Assembly: GCF_000213175.1 (NCBI RefSeq)
Contig: NW_009799179.1
Coordinates: 6,493,519-6,557,518, forward strand
Origin: Neurospora tetrasperma FGSC 2508
Taxonomy: Eukaryota > Ascomycota > Sordariomycetes > Sordariales > Sordariaceae
Length of the DNA: 64,000 bases
Reading direction: 5' to 3'
The position numbers and the translations under genes are program-made. Below the pieces are notes generated by a model that was not told the DNA's origin, ran no database searches, and worked only from the letters and a program-made list of their open reading frames with translations. Shown piece after piece: positions 23,701 to 35,810 of the stretch. Position 1 is the stretch's first letter. Each line of letters opens with the position of its first letter.

Positions 23701-26583
23701 CTCTCCGACTTCACCGAACAAATGCCACTGCAGCACGAGAAAAAAGGAAAATCGAACCATCAAGGTCCATTCGGAATCACACTTCACCATCCATCAAACA
23801 ACAATGCGCAGTCACCATGAACAGCGGTCAGTGGTTGGCAAAGTGCAGCAGGAGAAACGGCTTCAACGATCCGTATCCCAGATACTATGAATATCCCTTG
23901 GTGCTATTTCTCTTCGCCCTCGTGACGTGACAATGATTTACCGCATCCCTGTCCACACTGCTTAATTTTGATGACGGCCCCAAAACAAGGCTGTGGAACT
24001 CGTCTGGTTTTCTCTTACTTTGGACTCCGCCTTCAGCTTCAACAAAGACCGGAAGGCACTCGGGGCCCGGTGCGCTTCCGTCCTTGTGTATCTTACCCCT
24101 GAGGGTCATTTCAAAAGTCTAACAACGTACCGCAAGGGTCTTGATCTGTCACCAAAAGGGAACAGAATAAAGTATTCGATATGCCCCTCAAATTTTAGCG
24201 CTGCTAACTTTGCTAGAGCGGATTTCCGTCAAACTCTACTCGGGATCATGATCCACTTGGGTTTCAGTGTACATGCAGTGTAGCCAAGAGTGGCGCCCGA
24301 CTCCGAGCAGCTTCCCAAGATCCAGGCTGCTGCTAGTGAACAGCTAGTGAAAAGCAGGATGCCCGGAAGCCCATGTTAGTCTCCCCGACAGGAGCAAACA
24401 ACGGCCACGAGTGCTGGAGATGGCATCGAGCCAACAAGTCAGTATCTACACCGCGGCTATCTCTTTTGTTGACAAGAATCTGGCCCCGCCTTGTTCAAGG
24501 TTTCGAAACTGGGCATAACAGATGCTCTCCACATTGTATTGGCCGTTGACTACTTTTGTGCCGCGGAGCTGGAAACCCGAAAGCGATCTCTCTCCCGGTC
24601 AATGTACTATGTATGTAGTAGCATTGGCCAGACTGGGGTGCCGTGCTCGCTAGGTAGCAACTACGCTCATAGGCTTCCGTTTTTGTGTCCCGATACTGAT
24701 CAGTGTTTGAAGCATGCTGGCGATTTTGGAATTTCACTGTTGCGAGCCTCAAAAAAACCGCCGACAGTACCACGCTGCACAAGTAACACAAACACATGCC
24801 AAGATGAACGCAATGTTTTCCCAAGCAGTCATGCGGGGGACGAAGGATTGGCTGAAAATGCCTTGGATTTTCACTCTCCACTCATGGTAGCATTTTGACC
24901 CTAAGAGTTAGTGCCCGAGATCTGGACATGTCTGAAGATGATGCGGTTGCTCAATGGTCACGCGGCTTTTTGGTCTGGAGCCGCTTGCTACACTGCGCCG
25001 TAGTGCAGGAGTGTGCAACGATAGAGGAGCACGTGGGGTTGTCAGTGTTACTAACCAAGCAGTAGACTCACCTCCCTTGTAAGATTCACTCAACACAGGC
25101 TCAACTATGGCGTCGTTCGTGATATCGGATAGCCATGGACGTACAGCGTGCCCGCTACAGAGACTCAGCACTGATGCCTTGCTCACCACATTTTCTCAAG
25201 AGGCACAGATGTAACCCGATGCTTAAAGACAGCAATTTCAGCAGCATCAGAGAGCAAGTTCTGAAATTTGCCGCGTAGCGAGTTTCGCGTAATTTGCCCT
25301 TTTCGATATCTCCTGCTTGCCAGCCGCCTATATCACGATCTCCCAACTGTGGACGTCGCGGCGACTCGCGAACACTGGAAAAGACAGCTCATGCTTCTCA
25401 AAGCGTATGAGGATGGTCGCGCTAAGGTTTTCGAGTTTTCAGCAGTCCAGCCGCGAGCTTAAACGTTGAGCCCGGGGCCGGGCGCCGGGTGGGAACTGTT
25501 GTTTCTGCAGACATGGGATTGGATGGTGATACCCCCTCTGCAGAGCTGAAGACACACACCTAGCCTTCATCAAGATCGGACACTCTCGGCGGCTGATGTG
25601 AGGCTCGACGGAAGCCTGTCCGGAAGAAATTGTTGGAATTTTTCCCCAAAAAGCACGACATTGAAGGTTTCCGCAGTTTCAGGCAAAGCCCAGCGACCCG
25701 TCCCGTTCCGGAATTCCGCTTGTAAGCTGTAAGTAACACTTTGTACCTGACGTGGGTTTTTTTGGTCTTGTCACGCCGCTGCCGAGAGGATAAGACTGCG
25801 TTTGAAGGCACAGAAGATCCTTCCTCTCCGAGACCCTCTTCAGTGATGCGAGAACGGTGATCGACGTTGAGGTTTTCCACTTCCTTCGAAACATCTGCCC
25901 ATCTGCCCCTCCAGTCCCGCAGAATTTTTCTTGGGAGTCACGGAATGTTGCCGTGTTGTACTCACACGCTAAATTTTTTGTAGTGCAGTGTACAGCCTGC
26001 GTGGGGGTCATCGTTTCTTGAGGTTCTTTGGGATCCCGCCCTTGCTGACGCTGTGGGACTTCAGGTTGCATCTGAAGCTCTATAAAATCCAATCCCAATC
26101 CAACATCAACTGGGCAAGAGGATGGGTTGTTGGCTCGTTGCCTCCGTCTAGTTCGGAGCGCCGCAGACGGTCGCGGAGTGATCCGGCACGTCATGTCCCA
26201 GGTTGTGTCAGTTGTCAGCATATGCCCTGTGGCTGGTGAAGAAGTGAAAGTACGGAAGCACAGAAGAGGCTGGAACCTGATGTTCTCACTCGCTGCTTCG
26301 GCTCTCTTTACCCCGCTCTAACAGAAAGTCAGTTGCCTACTTGCACTAGTCGCACAGTGTGGGGGAGAGACGGCCAGCCAGTTGGAAAGTCGGCTCGTAA
26401 CGGTTCAGGCAAGTGCGCAGGGATGTTTATCGGGCGCTCTATCGAACGATAACGAAGAGAGGCTTGTTTGTAGACGGAAGGTGCTTAACACTGTTGGAGA
26501 AGCCGTGACTTGCATTGGCTCAACTGGAGAGATTGGGTTCGTCTCGTCTTATTTGCTTGGTTGCTTAGCTGGCCTCAAGTCAG
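20731..26583. other. 5.85 kb stretch without a recognisable gene
   Basis: This lies between two divergently read genes (gluconokinase and dpp3). Frames of up to about 160 codons exist on both strands, but none shows protein-like composition, splice continuity or a known motif. I see no terminal inverted repeats, no strong AT bias such as heavy repeat-induced point mutation leaves, and no tRNA. It may hold long upstream regions, a non-coding transcript or decayed sequence. Confidence 0.5.
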
Positions 26584-29348
26584 ATGCGCTTCTCTCAACC
26601 CCTCAGATCTCAAAGTTTGAGATTATCGTCGATTTTGGCCCAGCCAGCCCGACGTGCATCTGCCTTTCCCAGGAATAGACTCACCACCACCGCTACAGGC
26701 TACGGTAACTCTATTCCTCAGCTGTGCCTGAATCGCAACTTCAGTCTCAGTGTCAGTCTCCGCAGTTCCCTCACTATGGACGCTCAAGAACTCTCGCAGT
26801 ACCTGGCGGATGCCCCGCCTTCGGTCGTCAGGCTCGAGGTCGAGAAGCATTTTGACGCCCTGACGGACAAGCAGAAGCGCTATGCTCACTTTATCAGCAA
26901 GTAAGTGCAGATAGCGCCAATTGCACACTACATGCAGCTTTAATGTGGACTCCTGGGAGTTGGCGTGTTTACAAACCCCCTTTTTACCCTCTCGAATCCC
27001 TACACCCTCCACATCATCACCATCGTCACCCGCCGTTTCTCGCTAACACGAGTCTACCTGAACTTAGGGCTTCCTTTGCTGGTAACCGTATCGTGCTGCG
27101 CCAGGTCTCCCCCGAGTCTGAGTCCATCTATGATTTCATCATTGCTCTGCACAAGGCCTCTGGAGGCGACTGGAAGGCTCTGGCTGAGAAGGCCGGCGTT
27201 GATGAGGCCGGCTTGAACGCCTTCCTCCAGTATGCTGCACAATTTCTCGGCAACAGCGGAAACTATAAGAGCTTTGGTGACTCCAAGTTTATCCCCCGCT
27301 GCGATGAGAATGTCTTTGCTTCCCTGGCTTCCACTTCTCCCGAGGCCGAGAAGCATTACAAGGCCACCAACGGTGCTATCTTCTCGACTGACAAGCCCGG
27401 CCTTCTGCACCTTGGCTTTACGGATCAAGGTCACCTGACCACTTACTACCCCGACTCTCCTGATATCACCAAGGATGAGATCGATGCTGTTGCTAAGTGG
27501 ATGCAGAAAGCCGGCTTGCTTCCTGAAAACACCAGGTTGCGCAAGACCAAGGACGGGATCTTTGAGCTTCTGATTGCTTCTGCCGTTACTTCCATCCCCA
27601 GCGAGGGTGGTGACATTGGCAAGGATTCCGAGTACAAGATCACCGAGGGCCCTCTTGAGGGTAAGACCATCAAGTTAGTTTATGGCGACTATGCGGCCGA
27701 GATGAAGGCTATTACCGAGTACACCAAGAAGGCGGCCGAGAACGCGGAGAACGAGACTCAACAAAAGATGCATACCGCTTATGCCAAGTCCTTCGAGGAG
27801 GGCTCTCTTGAAGCCTTCAAGGACTCCCAGAGATACTGGATCCGCGATCAAGGCCCATGGTTGAGTGCAACATCGGCTTCATCGAGACCTACCGCGACCC
27901 GGCTGGTGTTCGTGGTGAGTGGGAGGGCTTCGCAGCAGTTGTTAACCAGGAAAGGACACGTGCTTTCGGAGAGCTGGTTAGGTCTGCACCTAGTTTGATC
28001 CCTCTGCTGCCGTGGTCCAAGGAGTTCGAGAAGGACAAGTTCCTCTCTCCTGATTTTACCTCTCTTGAGGTTTTGACCTTCTGCGGTATGTAACACAATG
28101 CGAAACGGGGCGTAATGATGAACTGAAGCACTAAACAATCGGAACAGGGTCTGGTATCCCTGCTGGTATCAACATGTATGTGTACACGGGAGATTTAAAG
28201 CCTCAGAGTGGTACTAACACGGTTGTAGCCCCAACTACGACGATATCAGGCAACAGGAAGGCTTCAAGAACGTCAGTTTGGGTAAGTTCTGGGATTTGCC
28301 TTAATCAGGAGAACCGCGTTGTCTGACCAAATTCCAGGTAACGTCTTGAGCGCCAAGGCTCCTGATGAGAAGATTCCCTTCATTGCCGATAGTGATCTCG
28401 AGGTTTACAAGAAGTATCGTGATGCCGCCTTTGAGGTCCAGGTCGGACTTCATGAGCTTACTGGTATGGCAGTATCTGTCCCTTCACCGCTGAGGGTTTG
28501 ACGACTGACAGAGAGTTAGGTCACGGCTGTGGAAAGCTTCTGCAGGAGACCTCTCCTGGAGAGTACAACTTCGACCACACTAACCCACCCATTAGCCCCG
28601 TGACCGGCAAGCCCGTGACGACCTGGTACAAGCCCGGTCAGACATGGGGTTCCGTATTCGGTGGCCTTGCTGGCGCTTACGAAGAATGCCGTGCTGAGCT
28701 TGTTGCGATGCACTTGAGCTGCGAATTCCAGGCTCTCAAGATTTTCGGCTTCGGTGACGGAACTGTTGATATGGATGGCGAGGCTGGTGATGTTCTATAT
28801 GCATCCTACCTTAGCATGGCACGGGCTGGTCTCACTTCGGTCGAGTTCTGGGATCCCAAGAGCCAGAAGTGGGGACAGCCTCATTGCCAGGCTCGCTTTG
28901 CCATTCTCAAGTCTTTTCTTCAGGCAGAGGATGACTTCTGCAAGCTTGAGTATGAGAAGGAGGATCTATCCGACTTGAAGATCAAGCTTGATCGCTCCAA
29001 GATTCTGACCAGCGGTAGAAAGGGTAAGTCAGCTCCCGTTGGTGGTGAGATAAAGGACGTTATCGGCTAACTATTAGCGCAGCTGTGGGAGATTTCCTCC
29101 AGAAGATCCACATCTACAAGTCAACCGCTGATGTCGAGAATGGTACCAAGTTCTTCACCGATATGTCCGGTGTCGGCTTGGAATACTGGGGAACCAAGGT
29201 CCGCGATGTCGTCCTTAAGAACAAGCAGCCCAGAAAGGTGTTCGTCCAGGCCAACACTTATCTGGACGAGGCTACTGGCAAGGTTAGTCTCAAGCACTAT
29301 GATGCCACGCCCGAGGGTATCATCCAGAGCTGGGCGGATAGGGAATAG
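26584..29348 (+). CDS. dpp3: Dipeptidyl peptidase III (peptidase family M49), apparent frameshift
   Basis: A zinc metallopeptidase removing dipeptides from the N-terminus of short peptides. Exons: 26584-26900, 27068-28085, 28148-28175, 28229-28281, 28338-28463, 28520-29023 and 29083-29348. Counted from the internal ATG at 26776 the protein is about 706 residues, the family length; from 26584 there is a 64-residue Arg/Ser-rich leader that looks like a mitochondrial presequence. The zinc site is HELTGH (about 447-452, split by an intron) plus EECRAE (about 505-510). [14 protein letters not shown] and [18 protein letters not shown] also fit the family. Odd point: near 27855, inside exon 2, the frame changes by one base with no intron possible. 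Before it reads RYWIRDQGP, after it [19 protein letters not shown]. The exon total is one base short of a multiple of three. Sequence error or a null allele. Confidence 0.93.
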
Positions 29349-29556
29349 CTGTATGGATTTGTGGATAAGGTCAAGGCTCTATTGTGATTGAGCAAATGCA
29401 ATTGGAGCCATTCACGAGACATCCATAACAAATGGTAAGCTACCAGCCTTGTACGTCGATTGAAACACCATTCGCAAAAACTTTAAGTCGTATTCCTTGA
29501 CACGGCTCACTTGACAAGCCTTGACATACAGCTGAAAGAACTTGAAATGCCGCCCT

Positions 29557-30777
29557 TCACGCTACCAAACCCCCCTTCTTTTCCCGCTCCTTCGCAACCC
29601 ATTCCAGAAACAGTGTCACATCCTTAGCTATCTGTCCCGGTACCGCCATGGTCTGCACCCATCCAGGAAGCGAGCCTCGGGCGTCCGATGCCGTTGCCAT
29701 GAGCCATTCAATCTGTGCCTGGCTTTCGTTCTCTGTTGTTGGCAACTTCCTGATTCGCTCGACACTGACATATGACCCCTTTATGGAATCTTTTCGAAAC
29801 GGATCCTCTTCCTTGTTGCTGCTTTTCCCCTTGATGGGACTTGCCGCAGTAGTAGTAAAGTTCTCAATGTCTGACATCGGAATGCTGATGACCAGAATCT
29901 CATCACAGTCTGCAGCAGCACCTCCAGCTTCCCGAGGGAGCAGCGAACAGGTAACCTGCAACACTGTAAACACCCGGTCCTTGAGTAATGGCTTAATCCC
30001 AATCTTGTGCCTCGCCTCCACCAGTTTCATTGTAGGATTTCCGTACCTATCCCCGTGCTCATCATCAAGTAGTAGACCAGCAACATCGTAGTCCCGCAAC
30101 ACTCTCGTCCCCACGATGCTCGGGGTAAACGCCTCCTCGCACTCGACGTGCTTGTCCTTGAAGCAAGTGACAAACTCGCCCCAGCTAGCTGACCCGTCTC
30201 CGGGGACATTTGAGTCTCGGTGCACGCTGCGCCGACAGGCCCATGTCTCGGGATCATCCGTATTGCTGGTGGCAAGGCCGGCCGAGCGCTCGATGGCGCG
30301 CAGCTCGGGTGCGGAGAGGGTGCGTTCGTAGAGAGACACTACTGTGTTGCCATTGTCGTCTACCTTTGATGACTTTGTTTTCAAAGGTTTCCACTCGCTT
30401 CGCGCGGTGCCAAGGCTGGTAGTAGGTTGAGGTCTGTTGGAAGGTTTAGGCGCCACGGAATCGATGAAGGGGACTGACTCCCTCAAGAGGGCCGTCAGAA
30501 AAGGAATCAACTCGCGCGGTGAAGTGCCTGGGGGTGGGAGATGAGCGGCTGTTATGCCACGAAGGCGGAGGAAAGGGGCGCCTAGTTCTGCGGCGGTCAC
30601 CATGACCAGGTCGGAGCCGGCTAAAGTACGTCCATCGAAACTGGGACTGATCAAGTTGGTGTGTGAATCCGGCTCTCGTGAGTTTCTGGCGTCCATTTCT
30701 TCGGATGGAACCAATACCTTGGACCGGTAGGCGGGGCCGCCGGTGAAGAAGGGGTAGGGCATGCCTGCGATCGACAT
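29557..30777 (-). CDS. DUF3074 (START-like) protein
   Basis: A single-exon gene of 406 codons from the ATG at 30777, tail-to-tail with dpp3 (208 bp apart). An N-terminal region with PRELIPFLTALLRESVPF precedes the DUF3074 core. I recognise the core by WACRRSVHRD, the following SWGEFVTCFKDKHVECEEAFTP, KIGIKPLLKDRVFTVLQV and the later EILVISIPMSD and GSYVSVERIRKLP. The C-terminus (TMAVPGQIAKDVTLFLEWV) is typical of the fungal family. DUF3074 is predicted to fold like START lipid-binding domains. No substrate is known and I infer none. Confidence 0.85.
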   Translation of the reverse strand: MSIAGMPYPFFTGGPAYRSKVLVPSEEMDARNSREPDSHTNLISPSFDGRTLAGSDLVMVTAAELGAPFLRLRGITAAHLPPPGTSPRELIPFLTALLRESVPFIDSVAPKPSNRPQPTTSLGTARSEWKPLKTKSSKVDDNGNTVVSLYERTLSAPELRAIERSAGLATSNTDDPETWACRRSVHRDSNVPGDGSASWGEFVTCFKDKHVECEEAFTPSIVGTRVLRDYDVAGLLLDDEHGDRYGNPTMKLVEARHKIGIKPLLKDRVFTVLQVTCSLLPREAGGAAADCDEILVISIPMSDIENFTTTAASPIKGKSSNKEEDPFRKDSIKGSYVSVERIRKLPTTENESQAQIEWLMATASDARGSLPGWVQTMAVPGQIAKDVTLFLEWVAKEREKKGGLVA

Positions 30778-31997
30778 TGTTGCTAATTATCGATGGAGAT
30801 TCTTTATGAATTTGTGAAGGTGGGTTGGGTGTGATGGGTATAAGTTGGTATCAATTACAAGTTTCCCTACCGGACGGAATGGGGGTGGATCGCGACTTAT
30901 ATATGCTTTGTTATTCCCCTAATCTTGGCACGGTTGCCCGTTTGGGTACTGCCGTTTCGTGGTTGGTACCGGAACGGGAAGCGAGAAGGTTCGGGGCCGT
31001 GCCGCAGCGCCGTGGTGGCGGCCCAAGTCCGGGAATAAATCGGCACTCTTGCGCTCTTCTCCAACACAATCCTCTGCTCAGCCCGGGACACGTGCCGGAC
31101 TTGAACCCACAATAATGTCAGAGGCGTCTATCTGCGTGGCTGTTGCTTGATCACGAACCGCTGATCATTAGCTGTTTCGAGCATTTACTGTTTCCAAGCC
31201 ACGCTTGCTGTGACAATGTTCCTTCCTTCCAGGTTTAGTTGCAGCAAGCAGTGCCGATACTTAGGCAGCAGGATAAAGTTCGAGTTCACGGTGTGAACCG
31301 CTTCGCTTGACTCGTCGACATTGTATGGATATCGTATTGTGCGTACGTAAGAATGACGAGTGTCCAGAGAATATCTGAGTCTCCAGAGATTATAGAGAGC
31401 CGACCTAACCGATCAAAAAGGTTGATTGATTTCAATGATAACAATGAATTGGCACATGCGAATGCTAAAGCTACCACATTGAGAATAGTCTCGATGAGTT
31501 GGTTCTTGATGATCAAAGAGCGAGTGAAAGTACCTTGCATCGAGGGTTCAGACACAGCCGACGACACGAAACAAATGCTCATCATTGGAGTTCCCAAACA
31601 AGTGGCTATCATGGCGTCACTCTTATATATCCTATACGAGCATGGACCATTGATGTTAATAGGTAATCGTTCTTTCGATCAGCGTTTGTACGTTATCTTG
31701 CTGGTCAACCCTATCTAGAGGTACCTACCGTACTATCCACAGAGCTGGATATAGTGTACCTACCCCAGTTTCCCAACATCTTCAAAACACAACTTTCCCA
31801 TATTGATATCCCAAACATCCAGTTTTGAATCTATTTATTGATTCCACCTTTCCATGCTAGTTTTACTCTTCCATCCTATCCACTTAACCCAGACTCTTTC
31901 CTCTCCTCGCTTCCCATTCCCCGCCCTAAGCAGCTTCCTCCCCTTGATTTATCATAGCTACAGCCGTCTAAAAGTACGAGTCCCACCCCCATATTGA

Positions 31998-32235
31998 CTA
32001 CTTATATGTATATGCATAAACAACCACAGCAGCTGCAACCATCTCCTCGGCCTTCTTCCCCTCGTTACTCGAGCATGTGTTGTCGGCTATCTTGCTGACC
32101 TCTCCATTGTCAGAGCTGGTGCTGCCACAGTCGCCACAGCCTTTTGCCTTTGCGCATGTCAACATTCTCGATAGTGGAGGAGACCTCGGTGCAACAGTCG
32201 GAACATTCGTACTTGGGTTTTGGTTGGCCACACAT
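31998..32235 (-). pseudogene. Possible small Cys-rich protein, frame broken once
   Basis: From the ATG at 32235 the minus strand reads MCGQPKPKYECSDCCTEVSS, then goes out of frame. The neighbouring frame continues with Cys-rich sequence (LTCAKAKGCGDCGS) and runs to a stop at 31998. Fungi carry many short proteins that begin MC and have spaced cysteine pairs, and the two halves together would suit that pattern. One base separates the frames and no intron of usable length (only 37 nt) fits. This may be chance, a sequence error or a decayed gene. Confidence 0.25.
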
Positions 32236-33071
32236 TTTGAGGATTGTATGGACTGCAGATATTGGGTTGTCTGTTGTGAAGGTTGATGTTTCTCAATGGG
32301 TGGGTTTACGTTGCTGATGAATGCTGTCGATGATACTTCCGAAAATACCACACCACTTATCTCGGTCGATTTTATATCTCTTTCGCAAATTGGAGGACGC
32401 CGGAAGCTGGTTACATCTCAGCACGATGGGCAACATGCGTAAGGTATCACGACTGTCTAATACGTCCACGTCGTTTAGAACGGCGTCAAACTACAGAGGC
32501 TTTGTGCCCACAGTACTATCAAACAGGGCTATGAAGTCGTGATCTGGGTGAAATCCCTATGTGACTGTCAAAATCCATACAATGAAGAAGAACTTGATCA
32601 TGTAACGAACTACTATGTAGTATCCGAGTGTCAAGCACCACATCAATAGTAATACGGTCTCAGCAATATGTTTTCAGCAAGAGTTCGAAGACGATGCCAC
32701 CGAAGAGAACAACAATCCTTGACAAATAGGGGAGAAATGATTGATTGTTTTGGGGTATCTTTCCTCTCAACTTCTCCCACTCACTGACTTCCATCCCATT
32801 CCTCCTTTGTCACCGCGACGCTACACCTTACGCCCTGCGCAAGATGCAAGCAAGCAGGTCCCATCATGGGGAATCCTCCACGGGATTGTAGTCAGCAGTG
32901 TACAAGGGATGCCACGTCCTCCTCCACTCCACTCATTGCCTCTGTGCTCGTTGTAAGTTTTACCACCAGCCCAGCTAAATTTGTCTTGAACCGAAGAAAA
33001 ACCTCATGACAGCCTCCTAGATAATCCAGTGTTAAAAGCCCTTGAGTAGGGCAACGCCAAAAGAGCGAAAC

Positions 33072-33130
33072 GAAGGAGAAGAAGAAAAAGAAGAAGAGGA
33101 AGAAGAAAACAAGAAAAGAAAAAAAAAAAG
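33072..33130 (+). repeat. Polypurine tract
   Basis: A/G-only sequence of about 59 bases with one C, rich in GAA and GAAGAA units. It lies 200 bp downstream of the zinc-finger gene's stop codon. Confidence 0.9.
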
Positions 33131-33331
33131 CAAACGAAACGGAACTTTTCCACGCCGCTTTGTAGCCCATTCGCCAATTGCGCCTTGCTCAAGTGAGCCG
33201 AAGAGTTTAGCACCTGTCAACCCACATCTGACCTGAGTACACCATGCAAAGGACAGGCCCGATTAGAATCACTAAAACGCCGGGAACACCGGAGCTAGAG
33301 AAGATGTGATCCTGTTTTCGTGGTCGCCTTC

Positions 33332-35810
33332 TCAATGGCTCCCCTCATCACCAATCTCAGCAGACTCATCTCTGAATACTGTAGGATCTGCTGATCCTTC
33401 TTTCAATGGGAAATCAAAGTCAGCGGGCAGCGGCAGTTGGCTAGTGTAGATGTCTACCACTCGGCCATCGACGACATCCTTCTGGTGCGTCTTCATGTGA
33501 CGACGGAGCTGATCCTGGCGGTGAAAGTTGCGACAGCAACCGCGCACATTGCAATTGAAACGACCCTTGACCTCGTGGGTACGCTTGTGCTTGGACAAGT
33601 TTGAAGATTCGCTGAACTTCTTGCCGCAGATGGGGCATTGGAGCGGCTTCTCGCCTGAATGGACGCGCATGTGCATTGCTGAACAGAATGCTGGTCAGAA
33701 TGATGGGTAGGCAAGATGGACTGCTCTTGTGGATAAACTTACTGAGGGCACTAGGATATCTGAAGGTCTTGAAGCAGATGTTGCATTCCAGCGGCTTTTG
33801 ATCAGAGTGGATGTACATGTGCTGAGTCAAAGCCTGCTTTGCCGAGAATCCTTTGTGGCAGATCTTGCAGACATGCGGTTTATCTGTACTCGTTAGACAT
33901 GATCGTGAATAGCAAGGCGCATAACCACTTACGACCAATATGCGTTTGCATATGCCTCTCGATCTTGCTCCTCTGTGGGAAGCCATGCACGCCAGGGTGG
34001 CTTCGGGGACAGTCGTCCCAGGCGCAGAGAAAACCATAATTCCCCTTGGATGCATGCTTGATATGTACATTCGAAACGTGGTCAAAGAGATCCCCTGCCT
34101 CTGTGAAAGTCTGGGCACAAAGCTTACCATTGTCCTCCCGCCATAGGCACTTGTGTTCGTCATTATCTCCATCCATATTATCACTGTAGCTGGTTTCCGA
34201 CGTATCTGCGGATGAGCTGCGTGTATGGGAGGGTGATTGAGCCCGCGTCTTTGCCTCCGACACCGGTGTTAGCGGAGAAGGCGTGTTCATGGATGCTCCC
34301 GAATCAGATGTGTCGAGAGGAGTGGCTGGAGATGAGGATAAGGCCTCGGTTGCTGTCAATGTTCTGCTACTCCGCACACCTCCAGAGCCAGGGATCAAGT
34401 TAGGTAAAGCGAGCTGGCCGTTACTGTTGTTGCTTTTGCTGAGCTCGGTATTCGTGAAATATGGCCTATGTTGTGTGTTGAAGTGCCTGATATACGCCTC
34501 GGGATCACTCGCCTCGAACCCACATTGCTGCAAGGCTTGACTTGCCTGAAAATTGCTAGCCACAGAGCTGTACTGACCAAACTGGGCGGCGTTGAAAGAC
34601 ACAGGGATATGGCAGTTGGGATAATTTTGGGGATCGTCTAGCAGACAGGGCCGGGTGCAGTTTGACGACTCTCCATCTCCGTGAGCTGACAACAGATGAC
34701 TCGTGATATTACCTAACGGGTTCGGAAGCCAGCTTGGAGACAGCAGAGATGTCTGCTGGGTATTTCGAGAAAGACTTTGATTCATGCCGTTTATGACTTG
34801 GTTCACTAAACCAGCGCGGACGAGTTAACACCGACAGACAAGAGGAAAGCGGAAAATGATGGCGGCTTACTATTCTGGTTAAGACCATTGAGGCTATTTA
34901 AGTGATTGGGGTTGTTCATGCCATTCATGTTGTTAATGTTGCTCATGCCACCCATGCCGTTCATGTTACCCATGCTGCCGATGTCGTTCATATGGTTCAT
35001 GTTACCCATATTCGCCATACTGCCCATGCCACACATACTGTTCATGCCGCCCATGCTGCTAAAGTTGAAGCCCTGAGTGAGCATGTCAGACCCATGATTA
35101 ATGGATAAGAGCGCGGCGGCGCCGTCGACAAGATCGGAGGGGAAAGCCATGGAACGTTCGGGGCAGCTTTGGTCCACGCAGACGTCCTCGCCGTTGGCAC
35201 ACGCAATGTTAGTGCATTTGCCAGTCATGGCACACTCGCTATCGCAGCAACTGTCCTCGGCATTAGACTGGCAATCCTCTCCGCACTCTTGCATTGATTG
35301 CTGACTCTGATGATCCTGCCATTGAGACCAGGCACCGAATTGCTGCATGGGCATGAAATCGTTTGATGGTAGGTTGTGGGCGAATAGGTCGACATGAGGA
35401 GTATCAAGCAAAGCATCCTGGCCATTTACGTATCGCCGTGACCAGTGGCCGAGTGAATTGGCTGCAAGTCCACGGTGGTTCGGGAATTGAGAGCCACCCT
35501 GATAGAGGCCAAGGACTTCGCAGTGATCAACACATAGATCATCGTGGGATTCGTAGCCGACGGTGGTGTTTGTGGGTATGCGAGAGCCATCGTTTGCCGT
35601 TGAAGGAGATACCTGGGGTGTCGCACTGGAGGAGAGCGGTGTGTGTCGTTGACGGGAAGAGTCCATCAAGTACTGAAAACGGAGGTCGAGAGAACCGTGA
35701 TGGCCATGGTTGTGGCTCTGGGTCTGGCTCTGACTCTGGCTGTGATTTGCAGGCCGGTGGCCGAAGTGGCCGTCCATGTCGCTCCGGCAATCGTGATGGT
35801 CAGGGCGCAT
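33332..35810 (-). CDS. zap1: Zap1/ZafA-type C2H2 zinc-finger transcription factor
   Basis: Four exons, 35810-34871, 34805-33933, 33883-33743 and 33678-33332, join in frame to 766 residues. N-terminal features: His/Gln-rich 5-38, a cluster of nine Cys at 176-216 and a Met/Gly/Asn repeat at 252-300. A degenerate finger ([20 protein letters not shown]) precedes six C2H2 fingers (about 533-730). They start with [11 protein letters not shown] and [10 protein letters not shown], then [33 protein letters not shown] and a last [10 protein letters not shown]. The order and sequence follow the DNA-binding region of yeast Zap1 and Aspergillus ZafA, which activate zinc-uptake genes under zinc lack. The Cys cluster could be a zinc sensor (inference). 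A different nutrient regulator of the same build is possible. Confidence 0.75.
34906..35056 (-). repeat. Degenerate tandem repeat coding for Met-Gly-Asn units
   Basis: Within the zinc-finger gene, units such as MGNMN, MGGMN and MNGMN recur about a dozen times. In the DNA this shows as repeated catgttacccat/catgccgcccat-like hexamers to nonamers. Such a tract can change length by slippage. Confidence 0.8.

Larger units (their letters stand above)
30778..33331. other. Spacer upstream of the DUF3074 gene, with a purine tract
   Basis: 2.5 kb with no firm gene. It contains a GGTACCTACC cluster at 31719-31765, a possible small Cys-rich coding segment around 31998-32235 (listed separately), and a polypurine run at 33072-33130. 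Confidence 0.5.

Noticed and set aside
23574-23930. 118-codon frame in the gene-free region
   Set aside because: Composition is not protein-like, there is no homologous motif, and no splice partner extends it.
27845-27865. Programmed ribosomal frameshift in dpp3
   Set aside because: No canonical slippery heptamer and no known frameshifting in this family; an error or mutation is simpler.
31060-31150. tRNA-like box B (GGTTCAAGTCC on the minus strand)
   Set aside because: The T stem does not pair fully, there is no acceptor stem, and no A box lies at the right distance.
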